Source: Mycobacterium sp. ITM-2016-00317 (GTDB taxonomy: Bacteria > Actinomycetota > Actinomycetes > Mycobacteriales > Mycobacteriaceae). Taken from it: a DNA stretch of 64,000 nucleotides. This document shows positions 1 to 8,666 of the stretch, one piece after another. The stretch spans positions 1,178,001-1,242,000 of the forward strand of contig NZ_CP134399.1 of the NCBI RefSeq assembly GCF_002968295.1, written 5' to 3'. Position 1 is the first letter of the stretch. Every line of letters starts with the position of its first letter. Position numbers and translations under genes: made by a program. The notes under the pieces were generated by a model, which worked only from the letters and a program-made list of their open reading frames with translations, was not told the origin of the DNA and searched no databases.

Positions 1-1
1 A

Positions 2-175
2 CTCGAATTGCACCGCGAGAAACTTCTCGTCACGGGCGCCGAAGGGCTGTTCCTGTTCATCTATTTCACCGAACCCGGGTCGGCGTCGGCCGAGAAGCTC
101 GACCGGCTGAGGCACCTGCAGGCTGGTAGTGGCAGTACCAGGATGAACATGGCCTGGCTAGCACCTCACCGGTGA
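2..175 (+). CDS. C-terminal fragment of an MmyB-like HTH regulator (partial)
   Basis: An open frame enters at the left edge and stops at 173-175, leaving 57 residues. The segment containing FTEPGSASAEKLDRL resembles the end of the MmyB-like ligand-binding domain found at the C-terminus of actinobacterial XRE/HTH regulators, where a variable strand is followed by a motif like AEPGSxSAExL. The DNA-binding part would lie upstream, outside the window. Recognition rests on this one motif, so the family call is tentative; that it is the tail of a real gene is more likely than not. Confidence 0.5.
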   Translation, partial: LELHREKLLVTGAEGLFLFIYFTEPGSASAEKLDRLRHLQAGSGSTRMNMAWLAPHR

Positions 176-191
176 CCGCACGCTGACCGGC

Positions 192-572
192 GTGCACGAC
201 TACGACCCACGCCTCCAAGGCATTCAACGCGTTCAGAACTTCCAGGACTCTGCTCGAGAATGGCAGAAGCTCCAACTCGGCGTAATCGGTTTCGTCGGAT
301 TGTGCGGTGTGTTCAGCGACGGCGGCTCCAGCCGGACCCGTCCGCTCTGGCTGCAGCAGGTCGGCGCCATCTCCGCGCTCGCCGGTTTCCTGCTGGCGGT
401 GCTCGGGGTGCTGCTCGTCGCCACCGTCGCTCATCCGCTGACCGGCCGGCCCAACGCGACAACGATCGCCGGGCGCCGGCTCCTCGTCGGCATCGTGATC
501 ACGTTCGTCGCCGCCGCGCTGACCGCCCTTGCCGCGCTGACGTGGTGGTGGCCTCAGGCCGGTGCACAGTGA
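192..572 (+). CDS. Small hypothetical membrane protein
   Basis: This is a 126-residue protein beginning at a GTG. The N-terminal 50 residues are soluble or weakly hydrophobic. Two clear membrane segments follow, at about residues 57-82 and 93-118, the second ending in a Trp-rich WWW motif. I do not recognise the family. The stop overlaps the ATG of the next gene (TGATG at 570-574), so the two are probably translated together and this protein may serve the downstream winged-helix/hydrolase regulator, for example as a membrane partner; that role is inference. Confidence 0.55.
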   Translation: MHDYDPRLQGIQRVQNFQDSAREWQKLQLGVIGFVGLCGVFSDGGSSRTRPLWLQQVGAISALAGFLLAVLGVLLVATVAHPLTGRPNATTIAGRRLLVGIVITFVAAALTALAALTWWWPQAGAQ

Positions 573-1765
573 TGGCCCCGGTGCACGCGTTCGGGGACTT
601 CGTCCTCGATCCCAAACGCTACGAGTTGCGCCGCAACGCGGAGGTCATCCCGGTCGAACCGCAGGTCTTCGACGTGCTCGCGGTCCTGGTCGCCAACCAC
701 CACCGCTGTGTCACCAAGCAGGAGCTGTTCGACACGGTGTGGGGCGGGCGGTTCGTCGGTGAGGCGGCGCTGTCCAGCCGCATCATGGCGGCCCGGCGCG
801 CACTGGGCGACAACGGCGAGTCCCAGCACTTCATCCGGACGGTGCGCGGCCGGGGCTACCGGTTCGTCGGGACGCTCGCCGAGAACGATCAGCCCGCGGA
901 GGACAGCGGCGCGGGGGAGCCCGCGGTGGAACAGCACGTCGCGTTCTGCCGCGCGGCCGACGGCCTGCGTCTGGCCTACGCGGTGGCGGGGACGGGGCCA
1001 CCGCTGGTGCGCGCGGCGAACTGGATGACCCATCTCAGCTACGACATCGAGTCCCCAGTGTGGCGGCACTGGGTGTCGGAGCTGTCCCAGCGTTACCGCT
1101 TCATCCGTTATGACGAACGCGGGTCAGGTCTTTCCGACTGGGATGCACCCGATTTCACGTTCGACGACTGGGTCAGTGATCTGGCCGCGGTGGTCGACGC
1201 GCTGGGGCTGACGCGCTTCCCGCTGCTCGGGGTGTCCCAGGGCGGGGCGGTGGCGGTGGCCTACGCCGCCCGGTATCCCGAGCGGGTCTCCAAACTGGTG
1301 CTCTGCGGCGCGTATGCGCGGGGGCGTGCCGTCCGTGCGGTCGGTGAAGGTGAACGACGGGCCGCCACGCTGGACCTCGATCTGGCCCGGGTGGGCTGGG
1401 GGCACGACGATCCGGCGTTCCGCCAGGTGTTCGCCGCGCAGTTCCTGCCCGACGGGTCGAGGCGGGACTGGCAGGCATTCGACGACCTGCAGCGCCGGAC
1501 CACGTCGGCGGAGAACGCGGTGCGCTTCCTGGAGCAGTTCGCGCACATCGACGTCTGCGAGCTGGCCGGGCAGGTCAGATGCCCGACGCTGGTCATGCAT
1601 TCCCGAAACGACCGGCGGGTGCCGCTTCGCTTCGGCGAGGAACTCGCGGCGCTGATCCCGCAGGGACGCCTGGTCCTGCTGGAAAGCAACAACCACCTGC
1701 TCACCGCGACCGAGCCGGCCTGGCGGGCGTTCGGTGCGGAGATGGACGCGTTCCTGGCTGCGTGA
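572..1765 (+). CDS. Winged-helix (OmpR-type) DNA-binding / alpha-beta hydrolase fusion protein
   Basis: A 397-residue fusion. Residues about 5-100 form an OmpR/PhoB-type winged helix, with the typical ending VRGRGYRFVG. Residues about 120-395 are an alpha/beta hydrolase with nucleophile elbow GVSQGG, a YDERGSGLS oxyanion/loop segment and a late NNH that would supply the catalytic His. There is no receiver domain, so activity is presumably set by a small molecule bound or hydrolysed by the C-terminal half rather than by phosphorylation. The ATG overlaps the stop of the small membrane gene. The 3' end overlaps the convergent sigma-factor gene by 65 bp. The substrate is unknown. Confidence 0.8.
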   Translation: MAPVHAFGDFVLDPKRYELRRNAEVIPVEPQVFDVLAVLVANHHRCVTKQELFDTVWGGRFVGEAALSSRIMAARRALGDNGESQHFIRTVRGRGYRFVGTLAENDQPAEDSGAGEPAVEQHVAFCRAADGLRLAYAVAGTGPPLVRAANWMTHLSYDIESPVWRHWVSELSQRYRFIRYDERGSGLSDWDAPDFTFDDWVSDLAAVVDALGLTRFPLLGVSQGGAVAVAYAARYPERVSKLVLCGAYARGRAVRAVGEGERRAATLDLDLARVGWGHDDPAFRQVFAAQFLPDGSRRDWQAFDDLQRRTTSAENAVRFLEQFAHIDVCELAGQVRCPTLVMHSRNDRRVPLRFGEELAALIPQGRLVLLESNNHLLTATEPAWRAFGAEMDAFLAA

Positions 1766-2282
1766 GGCTGCGACGGAGCCGATCCCGGCCGCGGTGCAGT
1801 CGGGACATCACGGTGCCCACGGGCACGGACATGATCTCTGCGACTTCACGGCAGGACATCCCCTCGACCGCCGTGTAGTACATGGCCAGCCGCATCGGCT
1901 CCGGTAGCTCGGCCAGTGCGGCGACCAGGCGGGAGTCCGAAATCCCCTGAAGGACCACGTGTTCGGCGGATTCGGTAACGGCGTCGCTGTCGCCGAAGTC
2001 GTCGACCAGATGCTCGCCCACCCGGCACCGGGTCGCCCGGTGCCGGGCGATCCAGGTGTTGCGCATGATGCACAGCAGCCATGCGTTGACGTGCGGGTCC
2101 GGGCCGAGCGTGTGAAATCCCCGGTAGGCCTTGAGCAGTGTCTCCTGGACCAGGTCCTCGGCGTCGGCGGCGTTGCGCGTCAACGAGTGCGCCCGGCGGT
2201 ACAGGCCTGGTGCAAGCGGTAGTACCTGACGATCGAAGTCGTTGTCCGAGTGGGTGTCCAGTGCGATTGTCACACCGACCAT
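1701..2282 (-). CDS. ECF-type RNA polymerase sigma factor
   Basis: 193 residues with a complete two-domain ECF layout. Region 2 (about residues 25-90) contains DAEDLVQETLLKAYRGF and region 4 (about 125-180) ends in a helix-turn-helix, CREVAEIMSVPVGTVMSRLHRGR. The Arg/Pro-rich tail after region 4 overlaps the end of the convergent hydrolase gene. No zinc-binding anti-sigma gene lies next to it, unlike sigL/rslA later in the window. The ATG at 2280-2282 has no good ribosome-binding site; a GTG three codons in is an alternative start. Confidence 0.8.
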   Translation of the reverse strand: MVGVTIALDTHSDNDFDRQVLPLAPGLYRRAHSLTRNAADAEDLVQETLLKAYRGFHTLGPDPHVNAWLLCIMRNTWIARHRATRCRVGEHLVDDFGDSDAVTESAEHVVLQGISDSRLVAALAELPEPMRLAMYYTAVEGMSCREVAEIMSVPVGTVMSRLHRGRDRLRRSLTQPGTRPSPHRTPARPARSR

Positions 2283-2344
2283 GTTCGACGGGATCGGGCG
2301 CCGTTGCTTGGAGACTGTATGGAGATCGCGTGCAGAGATATGGG

Positions 2345-2608
2345 CTAGACCGGGGCCGCAGCCACCTCGTCCTGTCGTCGGGGAGACAGTCGCAGGTGTC
2401 CGACGAGGGCCACGACCGCGGTCATCGCGGCGGCCAGGCCGAAGGGCACCGCGAGGTGGATCCGCAGCAGCGCGGCGCCCACGACCGCGCCGGCGAAGAT
2501 CACCGCGATCGCGGCAAGGCGCCGGTTGAACAACGCTCCCCGGCCGCCGCGGGTCCAGGTCTCCCCGGCCAGCGACGCCAGCGTCGAGGTGCCCACGCCC
2601 GGCTGGAT
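2345..2608 (-). pseudogene. Truncated DUF1275 (YoaK-type) membrane protein
   Basis: Only about 85 C-terminal residues remain. They include GTSTLASLAGETW and a hydrophobic helix pair (about AAIAVIFAGAVVGAALL and FGLAAAMTAVVALVG) typical of the end of DUF1275 membrane proteins, which are normally around 220-250 residues. Upstream on the minus strand the similarity stops near 2608, where a fragment of a gamma-glutamyltransferase begins on the other strand. The 5' two-thirds of the gene is gone, so this is a deletion remnant. Confidence 0.6.
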
Positions 2609-2610
2609 GG

Positions 2611-3382
2611 CTGACCGCCGAGGCGGTGGACCGGTTGGCCCGGGCCGCCCGGCTGGCCTTCACCGACCGATTCGCGTTGTGCGCCAGCGACAATGACGGC
2701 GCCTGTGAGGTGCTGGCGGTGGACCGGATCGAGGCCCAGCGGCGCGATCTGGACCTCGGCGTCGAACGGCGCGGCCGCGCCGAGGTGCACGCCGGCGACA
2801 CCACGTCCACCGTGGCCGTCGACGCGGACGGCCGCGCGGTGAGCTTCATCCACTCGCTGGCCTTCACCTTCGGCGCCAAGTTCAGCGTCCCCGGCACCGG
2901 CGTGGTGCTCAACAACCGGCTCGGCCGCGGCGCGTACCTGATCCCCGGCCATCCCAACGAGGTGGCGCCGCGCCGCAAGCCCCTGCACACCCTCAACGCG
3001 TGGGTCGTCACCGACGACGCAGGCGCGCTGCGGCACGCGGGAAACACCCCGGGCGGCGACGGTCAGGTGCAGTGGAACATGCAGCTGCTCTACCCACCTG
3101 CTCGACCACGGGCTCGATCCGGCCGAGGCGGTCTCGGCGCCCCGGTTCACCGTGTTCCCGGGATCCGACGCCGACGTCCTCGGCGCGCCGGACGAACTGC
3201 GCGTGGAGGAGACGCTGCCTGCCGAGACGCGGCGGCGGCTCGAGGCCGCCGGGCACCAGGTCGTGGTCCAGCCCGAGTTCGGCGGCGGTGGCAGCGCCCA
3301 GGTCGTCTCCGTCGACGACCGCTGCGTGCTGGCCGGGGCCGCCGACCCGCGTCAGGAAGGTGTCGCGCTCGGTGTCGACTGA
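2611..3382 (+). pseudogene. Truncated, frameshifted gamma-glutamyltransferase
   Basis: The reading frame starts abruptly near 2611 inside what would be the large subunit and continues through the small subunit. The small-subunit N-terminus is recognisable at AGDTTSTVAVD, whose second Thr would be the autocatalytic nucleophile, followed by the glycine-rich loop around NNRLGRGAY. Near 3090-3097 the frame shifts by +1: QLLYPP breaks off and THLLDHGLDPAEAVSAPRF continues in the next frame to a stop at 3380-3382. More than half of a normal gene of about 500-600 codons is missing, so it cannot make an active enzyme. Confidence 0.75.
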
Positions 3383-3790
3383 GCAGGCCGTGCCGTCCCC
3401 GCAGGGCGACTACGTGCCCGCGGTGCGCCACGGCGACGTGGCCTACTCGGCCGGGATGACCCGCGGCGCGACGGGAAACTGGTGGTCACCGGCGTGGTGG
3501 GGGACACGCTGTCGGTCGAGCAGGCGCACGCGCCGCCGCGCTGGCGGTGGGCAACGCGCTGGCCGCGGTACGGTCGGTGCTACCCGAAAGCGCAGGTCTG
3601 CGGTGTCTCCGGATGACTGTTCTACATCGCGTGCCTACCGGGGTTCGCCGAGTTGAGCGCGGTCGCCGACGGGGCGTCGGCGGTGCTGGCCGCCGAACTC
3701 GGCGTGGCTGCGCTGCCCGCCCGGTCCGCGATCGGGGTTGCGGCGCTGCCGTCCGGCGCACCCGTCGATTTGGAGCATTCGGCGAGCTCA
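3372..3790 (+). pseudogene. RidA/YjgF-family protein with several frameshifts
   Basis: Reading across all three frames gives a near-complete RidA-like protein. It begins at GTG 3372 with a YVPAVRHGDVAYSAGMT segment, continues in a second frame as DGKLVVTGVVGDTLSVEQAH, then as AVGNALAAVRSVLPESAG, then as FYIACLPGFAELSAVADGAS to the C-terminus near 3790. At least three frame changes are needed (around 3466, 3530 and 3618). RidA proteins deaminate reactive enamines and are normally about 120-150 residues. The start overlaps the stop of the broken transferase, suggesting a former operon. Confidence 0.75.
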
Positions 3791-3798
3791 CCTAGTAT
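3770..3798 (+). promoter_or_regulatory. Candidate promoter of the rplN (spc) operon
   Basis: TTGGAG (3770-3775) and TAGTAT (3793-3798) are separated by 17 bp, close to the housekeeping SigA pattern. The site lies about 130 bp upstream of rplN, and no other gene intervenes. The -35 box sits inside the decayed 3' end of the RidA pseudogene. No transcript evidence is available here. Confidence 0.55.
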
Positions 3799-3930
3799 AT
3801 GGGGGTTGCCTAGGGCAGACCTCGGTTGTCTCCATGCGGAGATGGCCCCGCGTGCTCTTAGGGAACAAAGACCGCGCACGTCAGGGTCGGTAATCCTGCG
3901 TGCACACAGTAACCAGGTCGAGGAGATCTA

Positions 3931-4299
3931 GTGATTCAGCAAGAATCGCGGCTCAAGGTCGCCGACAACACGGGCGCCAAGGAGATCTTGTGCATCCGCG
4001 TGCTCGGCGGCTCGTCGCGGCGCTATGCCGGCATCGGCGACATCATCGTGGCGACCGTCAAGGACGCCATCCCGGGCGGCAACGTCAAGCGCGGCGATGT
4101 CGTCAAGGCCGTCATCGTCCGCACCGCCAAGGAGCGCCGCCGCGCCGACGGCAGCTACATCAAGTTCGACGAGAACGCCGCCGTCATCATCAAGAACGAC
4201 AACGACCCCCGTGGCACCCGCATCTTCGGGCCCGTCGGTCGCGAACTGCGCGAGAAGCGCTTCATGAAGATCGTCTCGCTCGCCCCGGAGGTGTTGTAG
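3931..4299 (+). CDS. rplN: 50S ribosomal protein L14
   Basis: A 122-residue uL14 with the family start [19 protein letters not shown] and the conserved internal segments [17 protein letters not shown] and [14 protein letters not shown]. It binds 23S rRNA near the L3/L19 contact on the intersubunit face. The start is GTG 3931, with AGGAG five bases upstream. It is the first gene of the spc operon in this genome; rplX begins immediately after its stop. Confidence 0.97.
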   Translation: MIQQESRLKVADNTGAKEILCIRVLGGSSRRYAGIGDIIVATVKDAIPGGNVKRGDVVKAVIVRTAKERRRADGSYIKFDENAAVIIKNDNDPRGTRIFGPVGRELREKRFMKIVSLAPEVL

Positions 4300-4620
4300 A
4301 TGAAGGTCCGTAAGGGCGACACCGTGCTCGTCATCTCGGGCAAGGACAAGGGCGCCAAGGGCAAGGTCCTGGTGGCCTACCCCGAGCGCAACAAGGTCCT
4401 CGTCGAGGGCGTGAACCGGATCAAGAAGCACACCCCCGAGTCGCGTACCGAGCGCGGCGCGGCCTCGGGCGGCATCGTCACGCAGGAGGCGCCGATCTCG
4501 GTGTCCAACGTGATGCTGCTCGATTCCGACGGCAAGCCGACCCGCGTCGGTTTCCGCACCGACGACGAGACCGGCAAGAAGGTCCGCATCGCCAAGTCCA
4601 ACGGCAAGGACATCGTGTAA
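4300..4620 (+). CDS. rplX: 50S ribosomal protein L24
   Basis: 106-residue uL24 with an N-terminal KOW motif ([20 protein letters not shown]) and the usual [10 protein letters not shown] segment. It is an assembly initiator that binds the 5' domain of 23S rRNA. The ATG follows the rplN stop directly, and its stop overlaps the ATG of rplE by one base (TAATG), so the genes are translationally coupled. Confidence 0.96.
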   Translation: MKVRKGDTVLVISGKDKGAKGKVLVAYPERNKVLVEGVNRIKKHTPESRTERGAASGGIVTQEAPISVSNVMLLDSDGKPTRVGFRTDDETGKKVRIAKSNGKDIV

Positions 4621-5183
4621 TGACCACCACTGAGAAGACCCTCCCCCGCTTGAAGCAGCGCTACCGCGAAGAGATCCGCGAGGCGCTGCAGCAGGAATTC
4701 GGCTACGCCAACGTGATGCAGATCCCGGGCGTCACCAAGGTCGTCGTCAACATGGGTGTCGGCGACGCCGCCCGTGACGCCAAGCTGATCAACGGCGCGG
4801 TCAACGACCTCACCCTGATCACCGGCCAGAAGCCCGAGATCCGCCGGGCCCGGAAGTCCATCGCGCAGTTCAAGCTTCGCGAGGGCATGCCCATCGGTGC
4901 GCGCGTCACGCTCCGTGGCGACCGCATGTGGGAGTTCCTCGACCGGCTGATCTCGATCTCGCTGCCCCGTATCCGCGACTTCCGCGGACTTTCGCCGAAG
5001 CAGTTCGACGGCACGGGCAACTACACCTTCGGGCTCAACGAGCAGTCGGTGTTCCACGAGATCGACGTGGACAGCATCGATCGCCCGCGTGGCATGGACA
5101 TCACCGTCGTCACCTCGGCGACGAACGACGACGAGGGACGTGCGCTGCTGCGGGCGCTCGGCTTCCCGTTCAAGGAGAACTGA
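4620..5183 (+). CDS. rplE: 50S ribosomal protein L5
   Basis: 187 residues, full length for uL5, with [12 protein letters not shown], the [20 protein letters not shown] segment and the [17 protein letters not shown] loop. L5 binds 5S rRNA and contacts the P-site tRNA elbow in the central protuberance. The start codon overlaps the rplX stop, and rpsZ follows after 4 bp. Confidence 0.97.
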   Translation: MTTTEKTLPRLKQRYREEIREALQQEFGYANVMQIPGVTKVVVNMGVGDAARDAKLINGAVNDLTLITGQKPEIRRARKSIAQFKLREGMPIGARVTLRGDRMWEFLDRLISISLPRIRDFRGLSPKQFDGTGNYTFGLNEQSVFHEIDVDSIDRPRGMDITVVTSATNDDEGRALLRALGFPFKEN

Positions 5184-5187
5184 GCAG

Positions 5188-5373
5188 ATGGCAAAGAAGG
5201 CTCTGGTCAACAAGGCCAACAAGAAGCCCAAGTTCAAGGTGCGGGGTTACACCCGTTGCAACCGCTGCGGCCGTCCGCACTCGGTGTTCCGCAAGTTCGG
5301 CCTGTGCCGGATCTGCCTGCGCGAAATGGCACATGCCGGCGAACTGCCGGGTGTGCAGAAGTCCAGCTGGTAA
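5188..5373 (+). CDS. rpsZ: 30S ribosomal protein S14, zinc-binding type Z
   Basis: A short 61-residue uS14 with two CxxC pairs (CNRC and CRIC) that form the zinc ribbon of the type Z form. It sits at the normal spc-operon position between rplE and rpsH. Mycobacteria also carry a cysteine-free S14 elsewhere for zinc limitation; that paralogue is not in this window. The ATG at 5188 gives the standard N-terminus MAKKALVNK. Confidence 0.96.
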   Translation: MAKKALVNKANKKPKFKVRGYTRCNRCGRPHSVFRKFGLCRICLREMAHAGELPGVQKSSW

Positions 5374-5467
5374 GCCGGCTCCAGACCGTAACTACGAAAC
5401 AGGTTGCGGCAGGCCCAATCCGAGCACCGGGGATGGGAACCGCCGCGAGAAAGGTGAACCGGCTGTC

Positions 5468-5866
5468 ATGACCATGACGGATCCGATCGCAGACTTCTTG
5501 ACACGTCTGCGCAACGCCAACTCGGCGTATCACGACGAAGTGACCCTGCCGCACAGCAAGATCAAGGCGAACATCGCCGAGATCCTGAAGTCCGAGGGCT
5601 ACATCAACGACTACCGCACCGAGGACGCCCGCGTGGGCAAGTCCCTTGTGGTGCAACTCAAGTACGGCCCGAGCCGTGAACGCAGCATCGCGGGCCTGCG
5701 CCGGGTGTCCAAGCCCGGTCTGCGGGTGTACGCGAAGTCCACCAACCTGCCGCGTGTGCTCGGTGGGCTCGGTGTGGCGATCATTTCCACGTCGTCCGGT
5801 CTGAGGACCGACCGCCAGGCGGCCCGTGAGGGCGTCGGCGGCGAGGTCCTCGCCTACGTGTGGTGA
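5468..5866 (+). CDS. rpsH: 30S ribosomal protein S8
   Basis: 132-residue uS8 with the N-terminal [14 protein letters not shown] signature and the C-terminal [22 protein letters not shown] segment that contacts 16S rRNA helix 21. The ATG at 5468 is chosen because it gives the usual [10 protein letters not shown] start. It is separated from rpsZ by a 94-bp spacer and followed 15 bp later by rplF. Confidence 0.96.
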   Translation: MTMTDPIADFLTRLRNANSAYHDEVTLPHSKIKANIAEILKSEGYINDYRTEDARVGKSLVVQLKYGPSRERSIAGLRRVSKPGLRVYAKSTNLPRVLGGLGVAIISTSSGLRTDRQAAREGVGGEVLAYVW

Positions 5867-5881
5867 GGGAGGGCTAGATAC

Positions 5882-6421
5882 ATGTCTCGCATTGGAAAAC
5901 AGCCGGTCCCGGTCCCCAACGGGGTCGACGTGACGATCGACGGACAGAACGTGTCCGTCAAGGGCCCCAAGGGCACGCTGACCCTCGACGTCGCCGAGCC
6001 GATCGCGGTCACCCGCGACGACGACGGTGCGCTGGTGGTCACCCGCCCCGACGACGAGCGGCGTAACCGTTCGTTGCACGGCCTGTCCCGCACGTTGATC
6101 GCCAACCTGGTGACCGGCGTGACCGAGGGCTACACCACCAAGATGGAGATCTTCGGCGTCGGTTACCGCGTGGTGGCCAAGGGCAGCGACCTCGAGTTCG
6201 CCCTGGGCTACAGCCACCCGGTGCTGATCACCGCCCCGGAAGGCGTGACCTTCACGGTCGAAACGCCGACGAAGTTCTCGATCTCCGGTATCGACAAGCA
6301 GAAGGTCGGCCAGATCGCGGCGAACATCCGCCGCCTCCGTAAGAGCGATCCCTATAAGGGCAAGGGAATCCGCTACGAGGGCGAGCAGATCCGTCGCAAG
6401 GTCGGAAAGACGGGTAAGTAG
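5882..6421 (+). CDS. rplF: 50S ribosomal protein L6
   Basis: 179-residue uL6 with its two related halves: [14 protein letters not shown] at the start and [21 protein letters not shown] at the end. It binds 23S rRNA near the sarcin-ricin loop at the factor-binding site. rplR follows after 3 bp. Confidence 0.97.
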   Translation: MSRIGKQPVPVPNGVDVTIDGQNVSVKGPKGTLTLDVAEPIAVTRDDDGALVVTRPDDERRNRSLHGLSRTLIANLVTGVTEGYTTKMEIFGVGYRVVAKGSDLEFALGYSHPVLITAPEGVTFTVETPTKFSISGIDKQKVGQIAANIRRLRKSDPYKGKGIRYEGEQIRRKVGKTGK

Positions 6422-6424
6422 TAG

Positions 6425-6838
6425 ATGGCTACCAACACCAAATCCAAAGAGGCCGCGGGTCACACCCCGGTCGGCAAGAACATCTCCGAGACGCGGCGTA
6501 CGTCGCGGCTGCGCCGGCACGCGCGTCTGCGCAAGAAGGTGTCCGGCACCGCCCAGCGTCCGCGCCTGGTGGTCAACCGGTCCGCCCGGCACATCCACGT
6601 GCAGCTGGTCGACGACCTCGACGGCGTCACGCTGGCTGCGGCCTCGTCGATCGAGGCCGATGTGCGGGCACTCGAGGGCGACAAGAAGGCCGCCAGCGCC
6701 CGTGTGGGTCAGCTGATCGCCGAGCGCGCCAAGGCCGCGGGTATCGACGAGGTCGTCTTCGACCGCGGTGGGTACACGTACGGTGGACGGATCGCGGCGC
6801 TGGCCGATGCCGCCCGCGAAGGCGGGTTGAAGTTCTGA
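6425..6838 (+). CDS. rplR: 50S ribosomal protein L18
   Basis: 137 residues of uL18, with a slightly extended N-terminus rich in Lys and Thr, then the [15 protein letters not shown] and [16 protein letters not shown] motifs and the ending [21 protein letters not shown]. It binds 5S rRNA together with L5. The gene sits in normal operon order. Confidence 0.96.
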   Translation: MATNTKSKEAAGHTPVGKNISETRRTSRLRRHARLRKKVSGTAQRPRLVVNRSARHIHVQLVDDLDGVTLAAASSIEADVRALEGDKKAASARVGQLIAERAKAAGIDEVVFDRGGYTYGGRIAALADAAREGGLKF

Positions 6839-6872
6839 TGTCCTACCTGACCAGTAACGGAAGGAATGCATG

Positions 6873-7544
6873 ATGGCCGAGCAGGCTGTAGGAGCCGGCG
6901 GGCCGTCGAGCGACGGCCGCGACGGTGGCAGGGGCGACCGCGGTGGCCGTGGGCGCCGTGACGATCGTGGCGGCCGCGGCCGCGACGACCGCGAGAAGAG
7001 CAACTACATCGAGCGCGTCGTCACGATCAACCGCGTGTCGAAGGTGGTCAAGGGCGGTCGCCGGTTCAGCTTCACCGCGCTGGTGATCGTCGGCGACGGC
7101 AAGGGCATGGTCGGCGTCGGCTACGGCAAGGCCAAAGAGGTCCCCGCCGCGATCGCCAAGGGTGTCGAAGAGGCGCGCAAGAACTTCTTCCGGGTTCCGC
7201 TGATCGGCGGCACCGTGACCCACCCCGTCCAGGGTGAGGCCGCGGCCGGTGTGGTCATGCTGCGTCCGGCCAGCCCGGGTACCGGTGTCATCGCCGGCGG
7301 CGCCTGCCGCGCCGTGCTGGAGTGCGCCGGAGTGCACGACGTCCTGGCCAAGTCGTTGGGCAGCGACAACGCGATCAACGTGGTGCACGCCACGGTCGCC
7401 GCGCTGAAGCTGCTCCAGCGTCCCGAAGAGGTCGCGGCCCGCCGCGGCCTGTCCATCGAGGATGTAGCGCCCGCAGGCATGCTCCGGGCCCGCCGCGAGG
7501 CGGAGGCTCTGGCTGCCACGGCCGCGCGTGAGGGAACGGCGTAA
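6873..7544 (+). CDS. rpsE: 30S ribosomal protein S5
   Basis: 223 residues. After an Arg/Gly/Asp-rich low-complexity N-terminus (about residues 1-45, typical of mycobacterial S5) comes the dsRNA-binding-like S5 domain with [18 protein letters not shown] and the C-terminal domain with [15 protein letters not shown]. It lies at the mRNA entry tunnel and affects decoding accuracy. Two adjacent ATG codons exist at 6870 and 6873; the second gives the standard MAEQ start and better spacing from GGAAGGA. Confidence 0.95.
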   Translation: MAEQAVGAGGPSSDGRDGGRGDRGGRGRRDDRGGRGRDDREKSNYIERVVTINRVSKVVKGGRRFSFTALVIVGDGKGMVGVGYGKAKEVPAAIAKGVEEARKNFFRVPLIGGTVTHPVQGEAAAGVVMLRPASPGTGVIAGGACRAVLECAGVHDVLAKSLGSDNAINVVHATVAALKLLQRPEEVAARRGLSIEDVAPAGMLRARREAEALAATAAREGTA

Positions 7545-7546
7545 TC

Positions 7547-7726
7547 ATGGCAGAGCTCAAGATCACCCAGGTGCGCAGCACCATCGGTGCGCGCTGGAAG
7601 CAGCGGGAGTCCCTGCGGACGCTCGGGCTGCGCAAGATCCGCCAGTCCGTGGTCCGTGAGGACAACGCCCAGACGCGTGGACTCATCAAGACCGTGCACC
7701 ACCTCGTCACGGTCGAGGAGGTTTAA
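7547..7726 (+). CDS. rpmD: 50S ribosomal protein L30
   Basis: A 59-residue uL30 from ATG 7547 to TAA 7724-7726. It has the compact family pattern: [26 protein letters not shown], then VVRED and a C-terminal [10 protein letters not shown]. The gene is 2 bp after rpsE and 2 bp before rplO. Confidence 0.95.
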   Translation: MAELKITQVRSTIGARWKQRESLRTLGLRKIRQSVVREDNAQTRGLIKTVHHLVTVEEV

Positions 7727-7728
7727 CC

Positions 7729-8172
7729 ATGGCTCCGATCAAGCTTCACGATCTGCGTCCGGCACCCGGCGAGAAGAAGGCCAAGACCCGCGTGGGTCGC
7801 GGCGAGGGCTCCAAGGGTAAGACCGCCGGTCGTGGTACCAAGGGCACCAAGGCCCGCAAGAACGTCCCGGTGACGTTCGAGGGCGGCCAGATGCCGATCC
7901 ACATGCGGCTGCCGAAGCTCAAGGGCTTCCGCAACCGCTTCCGTACCGAGTACGCCCCGGTCAACGTCGGCGACATCGCCAGGGCGTTCCCCGAGGGCGG
8001 CACGGTCGGTGTCGACCAGCTGGTGGCCAAGGGCCTCGTTCGCAAGAACGTCCTGGTCAAGGTGCTCGGCGACGGCAAGCTGACCGCCAAGGTCGACGTG
8101 ACCGCGCACAAGTTCAGCGGCAGTGCCCGAGAGGCGATCACCGCCGCCGGTGGCACCGTCACCGAACTGTAG
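7729..8172 (+). CDS. rplO: 50S ribosomal protein L15
   Basis: 147 residues of uL15: a Gly/Lys-rich RNA-binding N-terminus ([19 protein letters not shown]), the [16 protein letters not shown] signature and a globular C-terminus ending in AGGTVTEL. It is the last gene of this spc block. A strong hairpin begins 18 bp after the stop, and the operon ends here rather than running into secY as in many bacteria. Confidence 0.97.
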   Translation: MAPIKLHDLRPAPGEKKAKTRVGRGEGSKGKTAGRGTKGTKARKNVPVTFEGGQMPIHMRLPKLKGFRNRFRTEYAPVNVGDIARAFPEGGTVGVDQLVAKGLVRKNVLVKVLGDGKLTAKVDVTAHKFSGSAREAITAAGGTVTEL

Positions 8173-8189
8173 AGACATCGCACGAACAG

Positions 8190-8213
8190 AAACCCCCGCC
8201 CCGGCGGGGGTTT
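8190..8213. terminator. Intrinsic terminator-like hairpin after rplO
   Basis: A perfect 11-bp inverted repeat (AAACCCCCGCC and GGCGGGGGTTT) with a 2-base loop follows rplO. The short T-run at the right end fits a rho-independent terminator for the spc operon. The stem reads the same on both strands. Confidence 0.75.
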
Positions 8214-8290
8214 CTGCGTTGGCGCTCGTAACGACAGGCGTCGATAACCCGAATTACACTGCGTCGGGGAACCCAGCTGAGGAGCACGTC

Positions 8291-8635
8291 ATGAATCGCC
8301 ACCGTCGAACCGTCGTCGCGGCACTGGCCGCCACCGGTCTCGTCATGTTCGGCGGCGCGACCGCGCACGCCCAGCCGCAGGACCAGAAGTTCACCGACGC
8401 GATCACCACGATGGGGATCCCGCTCGGCGCCAGTGACGACGCACCCACCGTGGGCAAGCGCATCTGCGAGATGCTCACCACGGGGCTCACCGGTAGCCCC
8501 AACCCGGTCCCGGTGGTGCGCGGCGTGGTCAACACGCTGGCAGGCAACGGACTGAGCAAGGACCAGGCCGTCGGGCTGACCCGGGCCGCCGTGGCCGTGT
8601 ACTGCCCGCAGTACACCCGGTACTTCGGGCGCTGA
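8291..8635 (+). CDS. DUF732 secreted protein
   Basis: 114 residues with a Sec signal peptide: a positively charged start, a hydrophobic core at about 8-24 and an AHA-Q cleavage site near residue 27. The mature part matches DUF732, a small exported mycobacterial family with two conserved cysteines (here in KRICEML and AVYCPQY) expected to form a disulfide. The function is unknown. GAGGAG lies just upstream of the ATG. Confidence 0.85.
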   Translation: MNRHRRTVVAALAATGLVMFGGATAHAQPQDQKFTDAITTMGIPLGASDDAPTVGKRICEMLTTGLTGSPNPVPVVRGVVNTLAGNGLSKDQAVGLTRAAVAVYCPQYTRYFGR

Positions 8636-8666
8636 CCGCCCGGTTCGGCGTCGGTACGCTCGAACC

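Noticed and set aside
260..571. N-terminal extension of the winged-helix/hydrolase fusion upstream of 572
   Set aside because: The extension is a shadow of the small membrane protein in another frame; the winged helix begins just after ATG 572.
2283..3047. N-terminal extension of the sigma factor to 448 residues
   Set aside because: The extra 250 residues lie antisense to the transferase pseudogene and have no sigma-factor similarity; the ECF core starts at about 2282.
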